Source of the DNA: Plectrocnemia conspersa | Lineage: Eukaryota > Arthropoda > Insecta > Trichoptera > Polycentropodidae | Assembly (NCBI GenBank): GCA_009617715.1 | Contig: VTFK01000029.1 | Span: forward strand, 620,001 to 684,000 | Direction of reading: 5' to 3' | Length of the DNA stretch: 64,000 bases | Part shown: positions 24,548 to 36,790 of the stretch, in pieces | Layout of the letters: each line of letters starts with the position of its first letter | Numbering within the stretch: the first letter of the stretch is position 1 | Made by a program: the position numbers and the translations under genes | Notes under the pieces: generated by a model | Told to the model about the DNA's origin: nothing | What the model saw: only the letters and a program-made list of their open reading frames with translations | Databases searched by the model: none

Positions 24548-24600
24548 ATTAAATAAAGAAGATGATGACTTTTTACTAGTCATCATCTTCTTTATTTAAT
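24548..24600 (+). repeat. Perfect 23-bp-arm hairpin with 7-base loop
   Basis: ATTAAATAAAGAAGATGATG (arm 24548-24570, ending ACT) is exactly complementary to 24578-24600, with loop TTTTACT. Allowing one T-T mismatch, the stem extends by GGAGA/TCTCT to about 28 bp. It may be a fold-back element, a short hairpin RNA precursor or a local inverted duplication. Confidence 0.9.
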
Positions 24601-27500
24601 TTCTCTGAATATTCTGATCATGTAATCTGTACAAGAAAAGACATTTTTAAGCGATGACGAGGGCAATCATTTTGTCATTAGAGCAAAATTTATTTTTATG
24701 AATATTTAAGTTACTTATTAATAAATACTAAATGTTTTTTGCGAACTTATCTCAATCCTCTTATATATACATATATATATGTTCAAAATTAATAACGATA
24801 AAAATTCATGTGTGTTGTTATTAAAAAATAAGCTCTGAATTTCATATGGATACGAAATTTATGTCGTCACAGAAACGGTTAAGAAATCTCGTTAGATATT
24901 ATAATTTGATGAAAGCTCGAAGATTACCGAAACGAATATAAGGCATCTGTCCATTGTCGTCCGCGAGGGGGAGCTTTTCTCGCTTTGCTTAATAAAGCGA
25001 CAAAGATGCCTTTATTATTCAGGATTTTCTTATTAAACAAGAACCCCAAGAAAGGGGATGCACCATGCAAATTTCAACGGGGGTAGTATACACAATCTTT
25101 GAATTTTTCTCTTTCTTTGACTCTTTTATGTATTCGGCGGGTCTCGGGAGGTCTTAATAAAGGGTGTTTTTGCTTACCTTCGCTTTGGATATTCAATGAA
25201 CTTTGAAAAGCAATGATTTTCAAAATATGTTAATATCAAAAAATGAAAATCTATATTATAATTATATATTCTAACGAGAAGGCGTGAGGTGAACGAAAAA
25301 AACTGACACAGTAAATCATCAAGCTTTTCGGTAGATTTATGTAAATATTATACGACCCTCTATTTACATTCAAGAGTGGACTTTTAGAGCACTGGGGATA
25401 AGGGTTGTTTAGATTTTTCACGTATAAGCCTTTGACCAGTGGTGATGTGCTTTTTAAAGCTATGAAAAAAATATATATGGAAAACTTGTTACGAGCTGCT
25501 AAAATTATAATTATGGCCATAAAGGTGTTACGGGCCATTATTTATTGTGTCATAAAAAATACATACATTATAAAGGTAGCAAATGTTACGTAAAAAAATT
25601 AGTTGTCGCTTGAGCTTTGTGATTGCCCAGATAAAACTCGTAAAAAAATGTAGTTTTTATTTTATTTTTAAGCTCCAATTTTTTTAATGCAAACATATAT
25701 ATTTTTATGTATTATTTATTGGTAATTTTTTATATAGGTGAGAGCAAATTTTATTTTTAATAATAATAACGCTGTATGATGTAACTTGATACATTTTTTT
25801 AATAACACATTTAACGCACATGGCATTAAAAGAGATATAATATTATATTTTACAACCAATAAACTGCCATCTTCTGTTAATCGTGATACAGTTACTTCCA
25901 AAAATTTTAACACGGACACAAATAACGCGTCCACGGCAATCAATATCATTAATACTGACCCACCGCAAGAATATGTATATATGACAAGCTCAAGGATAAA
26001 AATTCGTGACCATGGCTGGAGCATCACAGCCGAAATATATATATATGTATACATATATATAATTTAAATTTTACAAACTACTATTATTTATTAAAAAGCG
26101 TAAATTTACTATTGCTATTGGTGTGGTATACAACTAGAGAGCTAGAAAATAATGGTGCACTTTCATTTCCTCCGTGTTTCGCTCGTATTTCAATCGTCGT
26201 CGTAAATTGAACTCATTACATTGGCACACAAAGTCGAGAGAGAAAGGTGGGCGCACAAAGCAGATGTTACATCCCTCCTGACTTCAGTCTACTTATCTAA
26301 TGTCAACAAAGAATACTCAAGGAAGGCGAATTAACTTCTCCTCGTTACGACTTCTGTCCGTACCACCCGCCAACTTCTTCCTACCTGTCGCACAGAATTC
26401 GAATCCGTTTTTCACCTAGTACCTCTTCTGCAACACAGACCTTTTTCCTCTTCCATGTAAATATCATACAATGTTAAAATTAATTTGAAATTGGATTATG
26501 TGTATAATAAGTGATGTATAGCAAATTTTGTATCATTCTTAAACATTTAATACTTCAATAAACATTATGATTTTAAATTAATTAAATATAATGATACATA
26601 TTAGTATTTAATAGTTCTTACAATTATTTTTTTAAATCTGATTACTAAATTAAAAATACGGATGTAGCCTTCAAAAGAGATTTTCGTGCATAATGCACAA
26701 TGAGATGAGCTAATATTTTGATTCAGATCGACCTTGTCATTGGAATAACTGCTGTGAACATTAATTGCACAATTCTATTTTTTACTCTATTGTTTAAAAT
26801 AATATAATAGCAGAATTCTAATTACTTTTACGCATTAGTGGAAGTTATAGTAAATTTGCAAAGTGGCAGTAACAGCCAAATAAATATTCGCTAATATTTT
26901 AGCTACTGAGTTAAGAAAGTGGTGATATCATTTATTTATAAAAGTAATAACAATATACTTCTTACTCAGAGAGTTTTATTCTTTATATGAGATACTAACA
27001 TTATTCTGACTAAATTATTTAATAGATGCTAAATTCACTTTCAGTTTCCATCACATGATATTTTACAATAATTTATATTAAAACATTGATGACTCTTTTA
27101 TCAATTTAGCTGACGAACAAATCCTTGCCATAGACATGATCATCCTGAGTCAATATCCTGGCACACTTATTTTATTGTTGACTGACAAATGTTGATTAAG
27201 GAAGTTAAAACAAAATGTTTATTAATTGGTATTTCTAGATTCGATCGTAAAATTTATATTAGCAAACAATGTTTTCAGAATATTAATCGGAAATATCTGG
27301 CTTTTTTTTATACCGTAAATATGTTAACGTCTTAAACGTGATGGCAGGTGGTTATTTCGTCGATCTCTAACAAACGATTGGAATAACAATAGCGCTTTGC
27401 GCAGAGTAGAACGCATCCTTTCCACACAAACAGTAGTTTTTCGGTACGTATATGTGGTCCGTTAAATATTAACAATTTTAGTCCCGAGATATCTTTTTTC
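24601..27500. other. Intergenic DNA with GC-richer islands
   Basis: Islands at 24930-25190 and 26140-26450 rise above the AT background. The first contains AAGGCATCT...AGATGCCTT arms (24940/25005) and a POU octamer ATGCAAAT (25065-25072). In the second, pyrimidine-rich CTCCTGACTTCAGTC-like sequence is continuous for about 200 bp. An open + frame at 25786-26067 (Asn/Thr/Ser-rich) and a - frame at 25716-26054 overlap each other, and neither matches a family I know. Confidence 0.35.
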
Positions 27501-27513
27501 TCTCATTTCTAAC

Positions 27514-27591
27514 AAACAAAAATACATGTCTCAAAAGTTAAGCCTAACAATAAGTTATGCCTAACTTTTGAGACGTGTTGTATTTTTGTTT
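27514..27591 (+). repeat. 78-nt imperfect stem-loop, pre-miRNA-like
   Basis: The left arm AAACAAAAATACATGTCTCA (continuing AAAGTTAAGCCTAAC) folds on the right arm 27554-27591 around the 5-base loop AATAA, with about 35 paired positions, a few mismatches and one 2-base bulge. Size and imperfect pairing resemble a miRNA precursor, but a small fold-back transposon is equally possible. No known miRNA seed is asserted. Confidence 0.6.
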
Positions 27592-28500
27592 CATGGAAAT
27601 GGTTAGATTGACTTCTAAATTATAACGAACTGTGCAGGTGGCTTCAACCCCTACATTCTTATCCAATTTATATAAAAATTATAAAATTATAATTTAATCA
27701 ATATCAACATCTCGATAAAGATTTGTGATACTTTTATAGACCTGTAAGTCATTTTAGAAGTAATATCACTTTTTACGTTTTAATTTGCTCTGTCACTAAT
27801 TGCAGCTCAATTACTTATGCAATCAAATAAAAATAATTTAAATTTAACAAGCTATCTAAATACTAGAATGTTTGATCAGTGTTCCTCAGCATTTTCGCTT
27901 GATCCGCAAACTTTTTGCTGAGCTTTAGTAATTACAATGAATCCATTTGTAACTATGTTCAAATGGACATTGTATGTTTTGACGTGCATACGTGCAATTC
28001 GCATCCAATCAGACATTACCCATTCATAGAGCGCTATCTGGAGCACGGTCTCTGGAAAATTGCGATTCTCTCAAGCGGGTGGAAATTGAGGCAGTGTCGG
28101 ATAACAGACAGGAAACTATTAAGTCTTCGAGTGGCGCTGTCTACGGCGGGGGTTGCGCCCGGGGGTAGGTTCCTGGTGGTATGTTTCCATGGAACACCGT
28201 GCCCTAATGAAAATGCACATTTCTCGGATGTTGATGGATCACTGAAAATGGCCGGGGTTGTACTCAAGCGGCCTATTTAATTAGCGCTTCTGAAAACTCG
28301 CCTAGTTTAAATCATTGTTAAGGCTTTTCATACAAAATTTTAGAAATATGCGGATCGATATTTATGTAATTATTTTTGGCACGAAATGTATCATGATACC
28401 TGAACCAGGTATCCTATGTAATTTATGTTTGGAGCGATAAAAACGCGATTGAAAGCTCATTACGATGAGCTTTTATCGGTAGCTTTTGTAACAAAAGGTT
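27592..28500. other. Intergenic DNA with GC-richer island at 27930-28280
   Basis: The island keeps open frames on both strands (27915-28280 on + and 28034-28267 on -) and contains GGGGGTTGCGCCCGGGGGTA. Neither translation shows a domain, and no splice context was found. It is probably non-coding. Confidence 0.35.
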
Positions 28501-28630
28501 TTATCAATATCGTTTCATAAATGCTGTTTTCATTAATAGTGGCGCTAAACAAATAAAAGTAAGGGTCACATAAAATTGTTGGGGATAAAGTGTAGTATTG
28601 CCTGGCGAATAAAAAGTTTGCTCACCACTG
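28501..28630 (-). mobile_element. hAT element end (fragment)
   Basis: The reverse complement of 28611-28630 is CAGTGGTGAGCAAACTTTTT, a standard hAT terminal repeat form, and subterminal sequence continues leftward for about 100 bp. No partner end or 8-bp duplication was identified. Confidence 0.45.
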
Positions 28631-30279
28631 TTTAACGATACACTTTACAACCAACGTAAAGAAACAACGTTTTTTACGCTTGAATTAGTTTCACAAGGTT
28701 TACATAGTATTCCCAAAGTTTACTCACTCGTTCGAGTGTATTTTGCATTTTGTAATGTATTGTATATAAATAATATTTTTTTCTGTATTATAATATAATA
28801 TTATATAAATTAAATAAACTCATCATAGAAGTATATCTACGATGGGTTTTTAAATATAACAGTTTATTAATTAAGCAATGTAAGATTTCCATGCTTGTTT
28901 AATATTATAAACGATTCACTGAAATGCTAAGAGGATATTAATTACGGTAACGTCAGAGGTTTATAAAGCTTTAATGGAAATTTTTAAAAGCTACGATAAT
29001 ATAGTATTATTTTAATATATATTTATTATTAGAATGGAAATTATTAACCTGGAAAAATGGTAATAGTACATACAGCATAACGTTAACATATTATACCGAA
29101 GAAAATATAATTTACGACGAAAATTATTCTATATGAGAGAATATATTAATATGTTACATTATAAATAACGCTAATGCTTTTTCCCTAAAGGTTTATTATT
29201 TTTTCTTAGATTAGTTACCGTATTTTAAGAAAAGTCAAATTTTTTCGGAAATCTTCGACAATGTGTATATTCATTAAACAATATTTTTATAAATGTGGCA
29301 AATTTAAATATAATATATATGCGGTGTTAAAGTATTTGGCTAAATATAGGTACTATAAAAATCATTTATAATACCTATATGTTTGCATTTAGTTTATTAT
29401 TATATCGTATTTTATTGTTGTTGTAAATTTTAAGTGTAACTCGTAAATTTAATCTTATGAATATTTTCATTGGAATAAAATTGCTATCATTTATTTGCCA
29501 CAAAGATTTAATAATCTGATTTATATATTATATACTATTATGGAAAAATTAGTATCAAATATGTTATTTGTTTAAAACTTGTATAGTTTTGTGCTATTTG
29601 TGTGTTATCATATATTGTCATTTAAAAAACATGATAAATATTTAACTATCTACAGACTTGAATATATATATATATATATTAAAATATTTCCTCTTTTCTC
29701 CTTTTCCCAAAAACTAGACACATCCGTTATTTTATAATTTAAATAAATTATAAATCTATTCTTTTCAATGTAGATAAAAAAAATGTTGTGTAGTGTAATG
29801 TATCATTGTTATAAATAGAGTCTACAATTGTCAGCTTATAATTTTTGGTCTAACGAATTATTACTTATAATAATGCTTTGGGCCAACGCTTATTAAATTA
29901 AGTCGGTAAATTTACAATATTAATATTAAACATAATCATGTCGATAGTCTTAAGTGTAAATTTCTCAATTTTACTATTAAATTATATACATTAATTTACT
30001 CCATTAAAATTAAGTTATAGACTTTGACCCAAAAAAATACAATTCACATATGTTCACATTTTGATTCACATATTGAAACCGTTTGTGATCAGAAATCGGT
30101 AAGTTATTTATTAGACACAGGTGTTGCTTTCAGTGTAAATTTTATTTAAATAATTTTTATAACATACAACATTAATAAGTAATTTTTATCTATATATTAA
30201 ATTTACATTTAATGCCATGAATTGCTTTGTAAAATTTAATTAAATAAATAAAAATAATAAATATAAAAATTAAAAAAAA
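28631..30279. other. AT-rich intergenic DNA, nothing recognised
   Basis: Closed frames. A short (AT)n run lies at about 29663-29680. Confidence 0.5.
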
Positions 30280-30590
30280 TTATTCGCATGTATCAATGCG
30301 AGCTTTTGGTTGAGCTTTCGCGCATGCGCAAAATTCCAAAAGCTTCGACGCGAGTGAACTGGCCGTCAGACCGGTGCCAAACGCCAAGAGGAAAACTGGC
30401 GTCGTCGGGCGTCGTTTTTCGCCAGTTTTCCGTCGCGTTTTCTCAAGGACACGTATCCTGATGGCACATGGCAAGCTGAAAGACGAAGGACGCTCTTGTA
30501 GGAGTCGTGCCAGCCATAGTTATCGTGTGAAAGCTCCCTTAGGCTACGACACAATCCCTTGTGCTTATACCTCTTAAACGTCAAATCCTC
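30280..30590. other. CpG-rich island, candidate regulatory element
   Basis: About 300 bp of CpG-rich DNA in AT-rich surroundings. It includes the NRF1-like TCGCGCATGCGCAAAA and an inverted pair AAACTGGCG...CGCCAGTTTT (30394-30430). Three overlapping open frames on both strands show it is stop-poor because of composition rather than coding. No initiator or splice sites could be assigned. Confidence 0.4.
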
Positions 30591-30995
30591 ACGTATTTAA
30601 TCCACACAACATGTGTATATAAAATAAATACAAACAAACATTCAAATATAACAAATGAAAAATAATAATAAAATAAATCACTTCGCCTAATAATAATTAA
30701 ACAGTGTTAGTCGGAAGCTGTGCTATTTTACTTCATCGTCATGTGCGACTGTTTGATAACAACATATGATTCGTCTATGATGCTACTTCGACTTTGAATA
30801 AGGTATTTATAAATATTTATTTTGAAATCAATGTATTGTAATGCAAACGATTACATTAACATAAATATAACGCAAGTTTATATTGCCACACATTGTGTTT
30901 TATTATATAATAAATATTTGTTTTAGCGATTTCGTTTTGACTGCTTAGAATTTATATTTTTTTCTACACGTATATTCTTCAATATAAAGCTCTTT

Positions 30996-31038
<43 letters not shown>

Positions 31039-32440
31039 CGTTAAATTTAATATAATGCGTTTGTTTGCATTACATATTTTTTTATGTAAAAAACATAAGT
31101 AGGTTTGATGTAATGTAATATAAAACATTATGCAAACTTGAAGCAAGATAAATATTTGCTAGATTTTAAATTAATTTTATTTAAATTATCAAGAGGATAT
31201 TTGAGCGTTTGTAAATATTATATGTGTATATATTACATTTATGTATACATAGCATTTCGAAGTTTTTGCTTGTAATTCAATATCTAAAACACTAAATGTG
31301 TGGATAGTACTTATATTTTATATAAAAATAAGTACAATTTAAAAAAAAATATATTAGGAAAATTGTCATATGTTCTTTAGAATAACTCATAACATTTTTA
31401 ATTAATGCTCTAAATTTATATTTACAAATATGTATTATTGATTTTTAATTAATTTAAAAAAAAATCAATCTGACATTTATTGGGTGCACTAGCAATAATT
31501 ATGCCACACAAGAGCCACAATTATTATTTTATAATTGTTTATTTATACTATACTGTAATTTACCCTGTATTTAAAAAGAATCATTTTTATTGTAATATTA
31601 TACACCATATAGATTACAAATCATTTTGAAACAGTACTTATATATAATTTATTTCAATAGAAAATCAAATAATACGTATTTGGCTGCTTCAAATTTATTT
31701 ATAGGGGTGTTTTGTATAAGCCATAAAGAGAAGTCTAACTATGTATTTGTAACTAGTTTTATGTAAGGATGTGTAACAATATTTTCTTAATGATTCTAGA
31801 GTAATTGCGAAATGTATTTGGGTATTTACGGGTTGGTATTTTTTTTAACAAGGTTCTTAAAAGTAAATATGCAAAATTTATGTGTAGGATTATATAGAAT
31901 AAGCATACAGACATATATTAAATTTTATAAAAATAGATCTGTATAGTACATATCGCATTTATTGTGTAAGAAAGAAGTTCCATTAAAAGCTCCCCAATTC
32001 AGGGTTGTTGTGCTTTTTGAGTGCGGAATATAGGAACAATATGATTTTTAAAAGAGAATAAATTTATAAAGAATATGAATTTATTTGTGCATTAAAATAT
32101 GCTATTATAGAATTGAATCTAGAACTAGATACGTATTTAGTGCAATAGAAACAAATAATTTGTTTTATAAATTTAATCAAAAGGGAATTGATTACTTATC
32201 ATTTTTTTAAAAAGCAACTAAACCGTGTACAAAAAAGGCAATTATTTTTATATAACAATCAGCAACTTATTTGCCTTTGATTAATTGTTTTTATTCAATT
32301 TGGTTTAATATACCATTATTTGCGACATAAAATGATATTGCCTCTAACCGTCTAATTGATATTTTTGATATCAATTTTTTAGATATATCTAATCTATAGA
32401 TAAGATTATAAAACTAGAAGGAATAGATAAAGTAGTCCCT
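30591..32440. other. AT-rich intergenic DNA with (AT)n microsatellite
   Basis: A pure AT dinucleotide run spans about 31004-31035. Otherwise no gene, repeat family or motif is supported. Confidence 0.55.
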
Positions 32441-32950
32441 TTTAGGTGGTTGTCTTTGTTAGCAGGCTTGTGCGTTGTCCTTATACATACACATGTGTGT
32501 ATCACGTCATTGTACTATGGTGTTTGAGGGTGAGATTATCTGCACGATAGATGAAGTTCTGCCACGATAATGAAATTCACTTCCATTCGCCATTGTCAGT
32601 GACCCGAGCTTGTTATCACAGTTTTGGCGAATGCTCTGGTTGCGTCGGTCCATTTAGATTATTATGAATATCGGCAAATTTCTAGGGAAAAATGAAGACG
32701 ACCAAGGGAAACGTGTCACAAATTCGTGAATGGGTTTTATCAGGCTTGTGATTCGAGAGGAGGTAAAGCTCGAGGGAGGCTGTGTCGCTTTTTCAAGCTG
32801 CCTGAATTGGCAGTCAACACAAGTCAGCATTTGTTCTGAGCATACTAGGCGTTCCGGTTAGTACCTACTACCACTGACTGTGCTATTTTTCGCTTCAGTG
32901 CAATGCGAAATTTCACACCCTGATTGCTTCAATGAAGAATTTATAGTGTA
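32441..32950. other. GC-richer island, function unknown
   Basis: Continuous higher-complexity sequence of about 500 bp, including GACCCGAGCTTGTTATCACA and GCTCGAGGGAGGCTGTGTCG, without a long frame. It ends where a hAT-like terminus begins. Candidate conserved non-coding DNA. Confidence 0.35.
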
Positions 32951-32953
32951 CAG

Positions 32954-33010
32954 CAGAGGTGTCTAACCTTTTATTGAACCTTGACAAAAAATTGTCAAAG
33001 GCCGCATATC
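32954..33010 (+). mobile_element. hAT-like terminal fragment
   Basis: CAGAGGTGTCTAACCTTTTA followed by AGGCCGCAT reproduces the familiar hAT end pattern CAGAGGTGTCAAAC...GGCCGCAT. No matching right end was found downstream. Confidence 0.4.
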
Positions 33011-34380
33011 GAATTTAATATTTATTTACTATAGTGTAATCCATATCAATTTACTTTTTACATAAAAGATAATATTACAATATTTTAAATGTTTTTATCG
33101 ATATCAGTGCAGCAATATCTGGTTTAATTATGGAAATAGTACAATCAATCATTTAACACATATAGTGAAATAAATATTTGCCAATCATTCAGAATATCTT
33201 TAAACATAGTTTTTATTTATTTTCATATACATTAATATAAATGGTATAAGTCAGTGACATAAGATTGATATATAATTATATTTATAATCGATTATTTAGG
33301 ATTAGGTTTTCCTCGATTTTCCTAATATGACGGATAAATATCGTAATAAACAAATAAAATTAAATCAAGTTAGGTAGTGCACAGTGATATTTATTTATTA
33401 TAAGCTGAAATAATAGTTTATATTCAAAAAAAATTATGTCATTGATTTACAGACTTTAATTCTATATACGTCTTTCCAAAACATTAGGCTAACGTATGGC
33501 ATGATGCATTGAAAGATTTATAATGCAATAAATATATGAATATGTCTATATCTTCTTGATTCTTAAAATGTTTGTCCGTAATTTAAATCACCATCATAGC
33601 AATATTCATCAAATCTATTCAGTAAGCTGATTGAATGTGCATATGTTTGTCTGTGTGTTCACTCTCTATACAATGTTATACCCTTTGATTGATCTAAATC
33701 AAATTGAGTGAAGTTATTCTATAGGTCTTCTCAAAACATTCACCTAGGCACCTCTTACCTATCCTTATTCACCAACTCTCCTACTTTAATGTAAATGTGT
33801 ACATTATTAAAAAAATCTGGTTTAATTTTTGCTAATTTACACTACAAAATTGGGTGAATTTAAGTAGCGCTCTTTTATAAAAAACATTGTTATTTAACAA
33901 TAAATGTTTTTTAAATTTAAATATGTATTATAAAAAGATGCAAAGGGTAATTAATGTTATTTTATTACCGATAGATGTTATTAAAATAAATATATATTTA
34001 TGTAACTATATTTCTAATTGCTCATTACGAGCAATTAATTAAAAAATATTTTAATTACTTATTCTTTCATTCGATTATAATAGATAAGGAAAAGATTTTT
34101 TAATTAGTAAGAAGCTTGTTTCCCATGACGTCATTGTGTATATTACGCATTCATTTTCATCGGATTTCTCCAGCATCTAATAATGGGTTTTGATTTTTCG
34201 CGTCTTTGAAATGCGTCACGAGAAAATGTTATTTTAAGTACATGTAAACTAAACCCGCAGCTTAGCAAAGAAAACATATACATATTTACATATAAACACT
34301 TGTTTTAGAATTCTTGGCAAAACGATATATTGATTGATGTTGAGAAATTTAACCGTTATATATGTTTGATATTAAGTTTA
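33011..34380. other. AT-rich intergenic DNA
   Basis: Closed frames. A perfect TGACGTCA palindrome lies at 34126-34133. Confidence 0.5.
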
Positions 34381-35060
34381 GGGATTGGATCTCATCGGTT
34401 AGGAATTTAATCTCGCTTCTGAAGTTTCTCGGGCATTGTCGCGGTTTGTCTTGTCACTCAGAATATATCCAAGAGTTTAGAAGAAGAAGAACTCAACAAG
34501 TGACGCATTGAACATCGACGCGTTTGACATGCAGTGAACAAGGTCGGAGCTTTTTGCCTTTGGAGGAGAGCTTTCCCAATTCGTACGAATTGTCGAAACT
34601 TCCCGACGGAGGCACTCACGGTTATTGCTTCTTCCCCATGTCTTTGCATGAGAGGGGGCGGGTTGGAAAAGAAAGGCTTTGTCAATTCGTTATCTCTCGC
34701 AGTCAACGTACGCTTCATTACTTTTACGAGCGCTACTCTTGCTTTTTTCAATTTTTCTTTCGTCGAATGTTTGCACTTGATGTTTGTCCGGGGAATATTT
34801 GGGAGATTCGTCGGACGCTTTTTTTAATGAGAGCGGTGCGGGGAAAAATAAGGGAGAAATTATTGCGCTCTTTCTATGTATACATATATAGAATAACGCT
34901 GCCATTGTCGCGTATAAAGCGTGGCATTTTCACGGTCCTGCTAACGCTCAAACTTTCCACGACAATCTGTCAAAGTCAAAGAGGCGTCTTTTTCTATTTT
35001 CCGTTTCGTTTGAATTTGTTTTTGCGGCTCTGTGACAGTTCGCAGATGTGAAAATAATAT
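34381..35060. other. Large GC-richer island with overlapping open frames
   Basis: The + strand holds a 175-codon open frame (34524-35051), a second + frame is open at 34534-34827, and - frames are open at 34458-34751 and 34690-34905. All four are open together, and the longest translation has no domain, signal peptide or family pattern that I recognise. Composition explains it better than coding, so I annotate it as a non-coding island with a residual chance of an exon. Confidence 0.4.
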
Positions 35061-36380
35061 AAAAACATCTACCCCCGGTTCAAAATTAGGCATTATAACG
35101 GATATACCTTATATTCCAACCATTCATAGCATTAGGCGTACTTTATCATTTCAAAAAAATAATAAATTATTTCTGTTTACTTTTAATATGAAATGGATGC
35201 TGAAATAAAATTTTCATGCTAATTTTGATTAAATTTAAATAACGTATCGTATATTTTTTTGCTTTTTATATTTATTATTATTACAAATCTGACTATCATG
35301 ACTTTTCAGGTTTCCCTATTGCGTCATGATGACCATAAATATGTCAAATGTAGTGACGTTGCTGGAATATCTTAGTTTATAGAGACGGTCCTAAATATAA
35401 TATTAATATGATGTATCTATTTTATTGATCTTTAACGTTAGATAAGAATCGTATTCTGTTAAATTTAATATGGACAACAACCACTTCTTCTATAGAATTA
35501 TTTTTAAAGACCTGTGAAAAATCACCGAAGGGGTAAACTATTATTTTTATAATTGGGCGCCATAAATTACAAACTGTACGATCTTGAGAATAACCGAGTT
35601 AAACCATCTGAGAAACCGCAGTACAATTTATTTTTATTTTTGAGGCCTAGTCGAAAGCCTTCTAAAAATCCGTATATACAACATCTTTATGATTATGATA
35701 TGATCTATTCATTGACATATTTGTGAACCGTGCCATGCCTTAAAATGATTAGATAGTTAAATTAACTAGATTAGTATTTCGATGTAAAATAATGTATGGT
35801 ATATCATATTTCCCTTCTGGTATACCTTTGTACTCTAGTCTCTATTGCTCCAAGTGGGATTTTATTTCAAAGGCTTTATCTCAAATAGGGTTTAGTATAT
35901 ATTTCAGCACTCGCTTTGCCTGTGATCTTGCTGCACTCGTAGCTCTATTATATGTTATGAAATAGAGCTCTGCAAAGGAATTTCAAAAGGCAAACCGAGG
36001 CTCAAAAGAATATACCTGTGATTTATATGACGCTCACGTCGCTCTCGCCCTGTTCCACTTTGACGCTCTAGAAATTGGGTCACCGTACACTTTGGGGTAA
36101 TCAAAGAGTGGCGTTACTCGAGCATTCGCTAAATTAAATTAATCACCATTAATTTGTTACACAAAACTAAATAAACATGATATTGCATAATAATTATAAC
36201 GTCAATACTCATTCAATTGTATAGTTTGTGTTACGTCAGATTATGACGTCAATCGTAGCTGTATTAAGCGATTTAAATTATAAAACACTCTGACATAGAT
36301 AATTCTTTACAATAAGACTCGCTACAAATATGATATAACTTGATAAATTTATATTGATTTAACATATGCTAAAAGTTTAT
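35061..36380. other. Intergenic DNA, GC-richer patch at 35990-36125
   Basis: A TGACGTCA palindrome lies at 36244-36251 and a short AGCTCTATT/AATAGAGCT fold-back at about 35941-35970. No gene supported. Confidence 0.4.
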
Positions 36381-36790
36381 TTGTTGCATCAACAAAAAAG
36401 TGGAAGGACACCCATTGCTATTGAATACCACTTTTAAAAAAATAAAGCAAAAAATGTAGGATTGTATACCGTTATAAATACCAGACATTTTCGCCCCATT
36501 GTCATATCCTTGACCTTTGGATGTTTGAAATATCTGGTCCATCTTGCATTCAATTTTTTCTTTAAGTACACCTCCTATATTTATATATTTAGTAGCAATT
36601 ATTTCTTCACATTCTATTTTTTCTTGACCTTCGACTGATGGTGTTTGTATTATGTGTGATATTGGAAGTACTCGCTAGCCAATTTTATAATTGTGCTCCA
36701 TGGTTTTGAGTCATTTTTTTCCATAGTCTCCTTCTTCTTTTATGTTTAGCACCACTAGGTTTTCTCGATACGATTTGTTCTTCTAAAAAT
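36381..36790 (-). pseudogene. ZMYM1-type hAT transposase relic
   Basis: On the - strand the segment from about 36775 reads RKPSGAKHKRRRRLWKKM, like the basic SGAxxRKxKK start of ZMYM1/TTF-type hAT proteins. Further on it reads GQGYDNGAKMSGIYNGIQ (about 36515-36460), which is the diagnostic RGQGYDGASNMSGKYNGVQ motif of the RNase H-like fold. Most of the protein between and after these blocks is missing or frameshifted. Dead fragment. Confidence 0.65.

Noticed and set aside
25716..26067. Overlapping frames of 112 (-) and 93 (+) codons
   Set aside because: They overlap on opposite strands, neither has a family pattern, and the + frame ends in an AT-repeat. Not enough to call a gene.
34524..35051. 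175-codon open frame on the + strand
   Set aside because: Three other frames on both strands are open over the same DNA, the translation shows no domain, and no splice context was found. Treated as a composition effect of an island.
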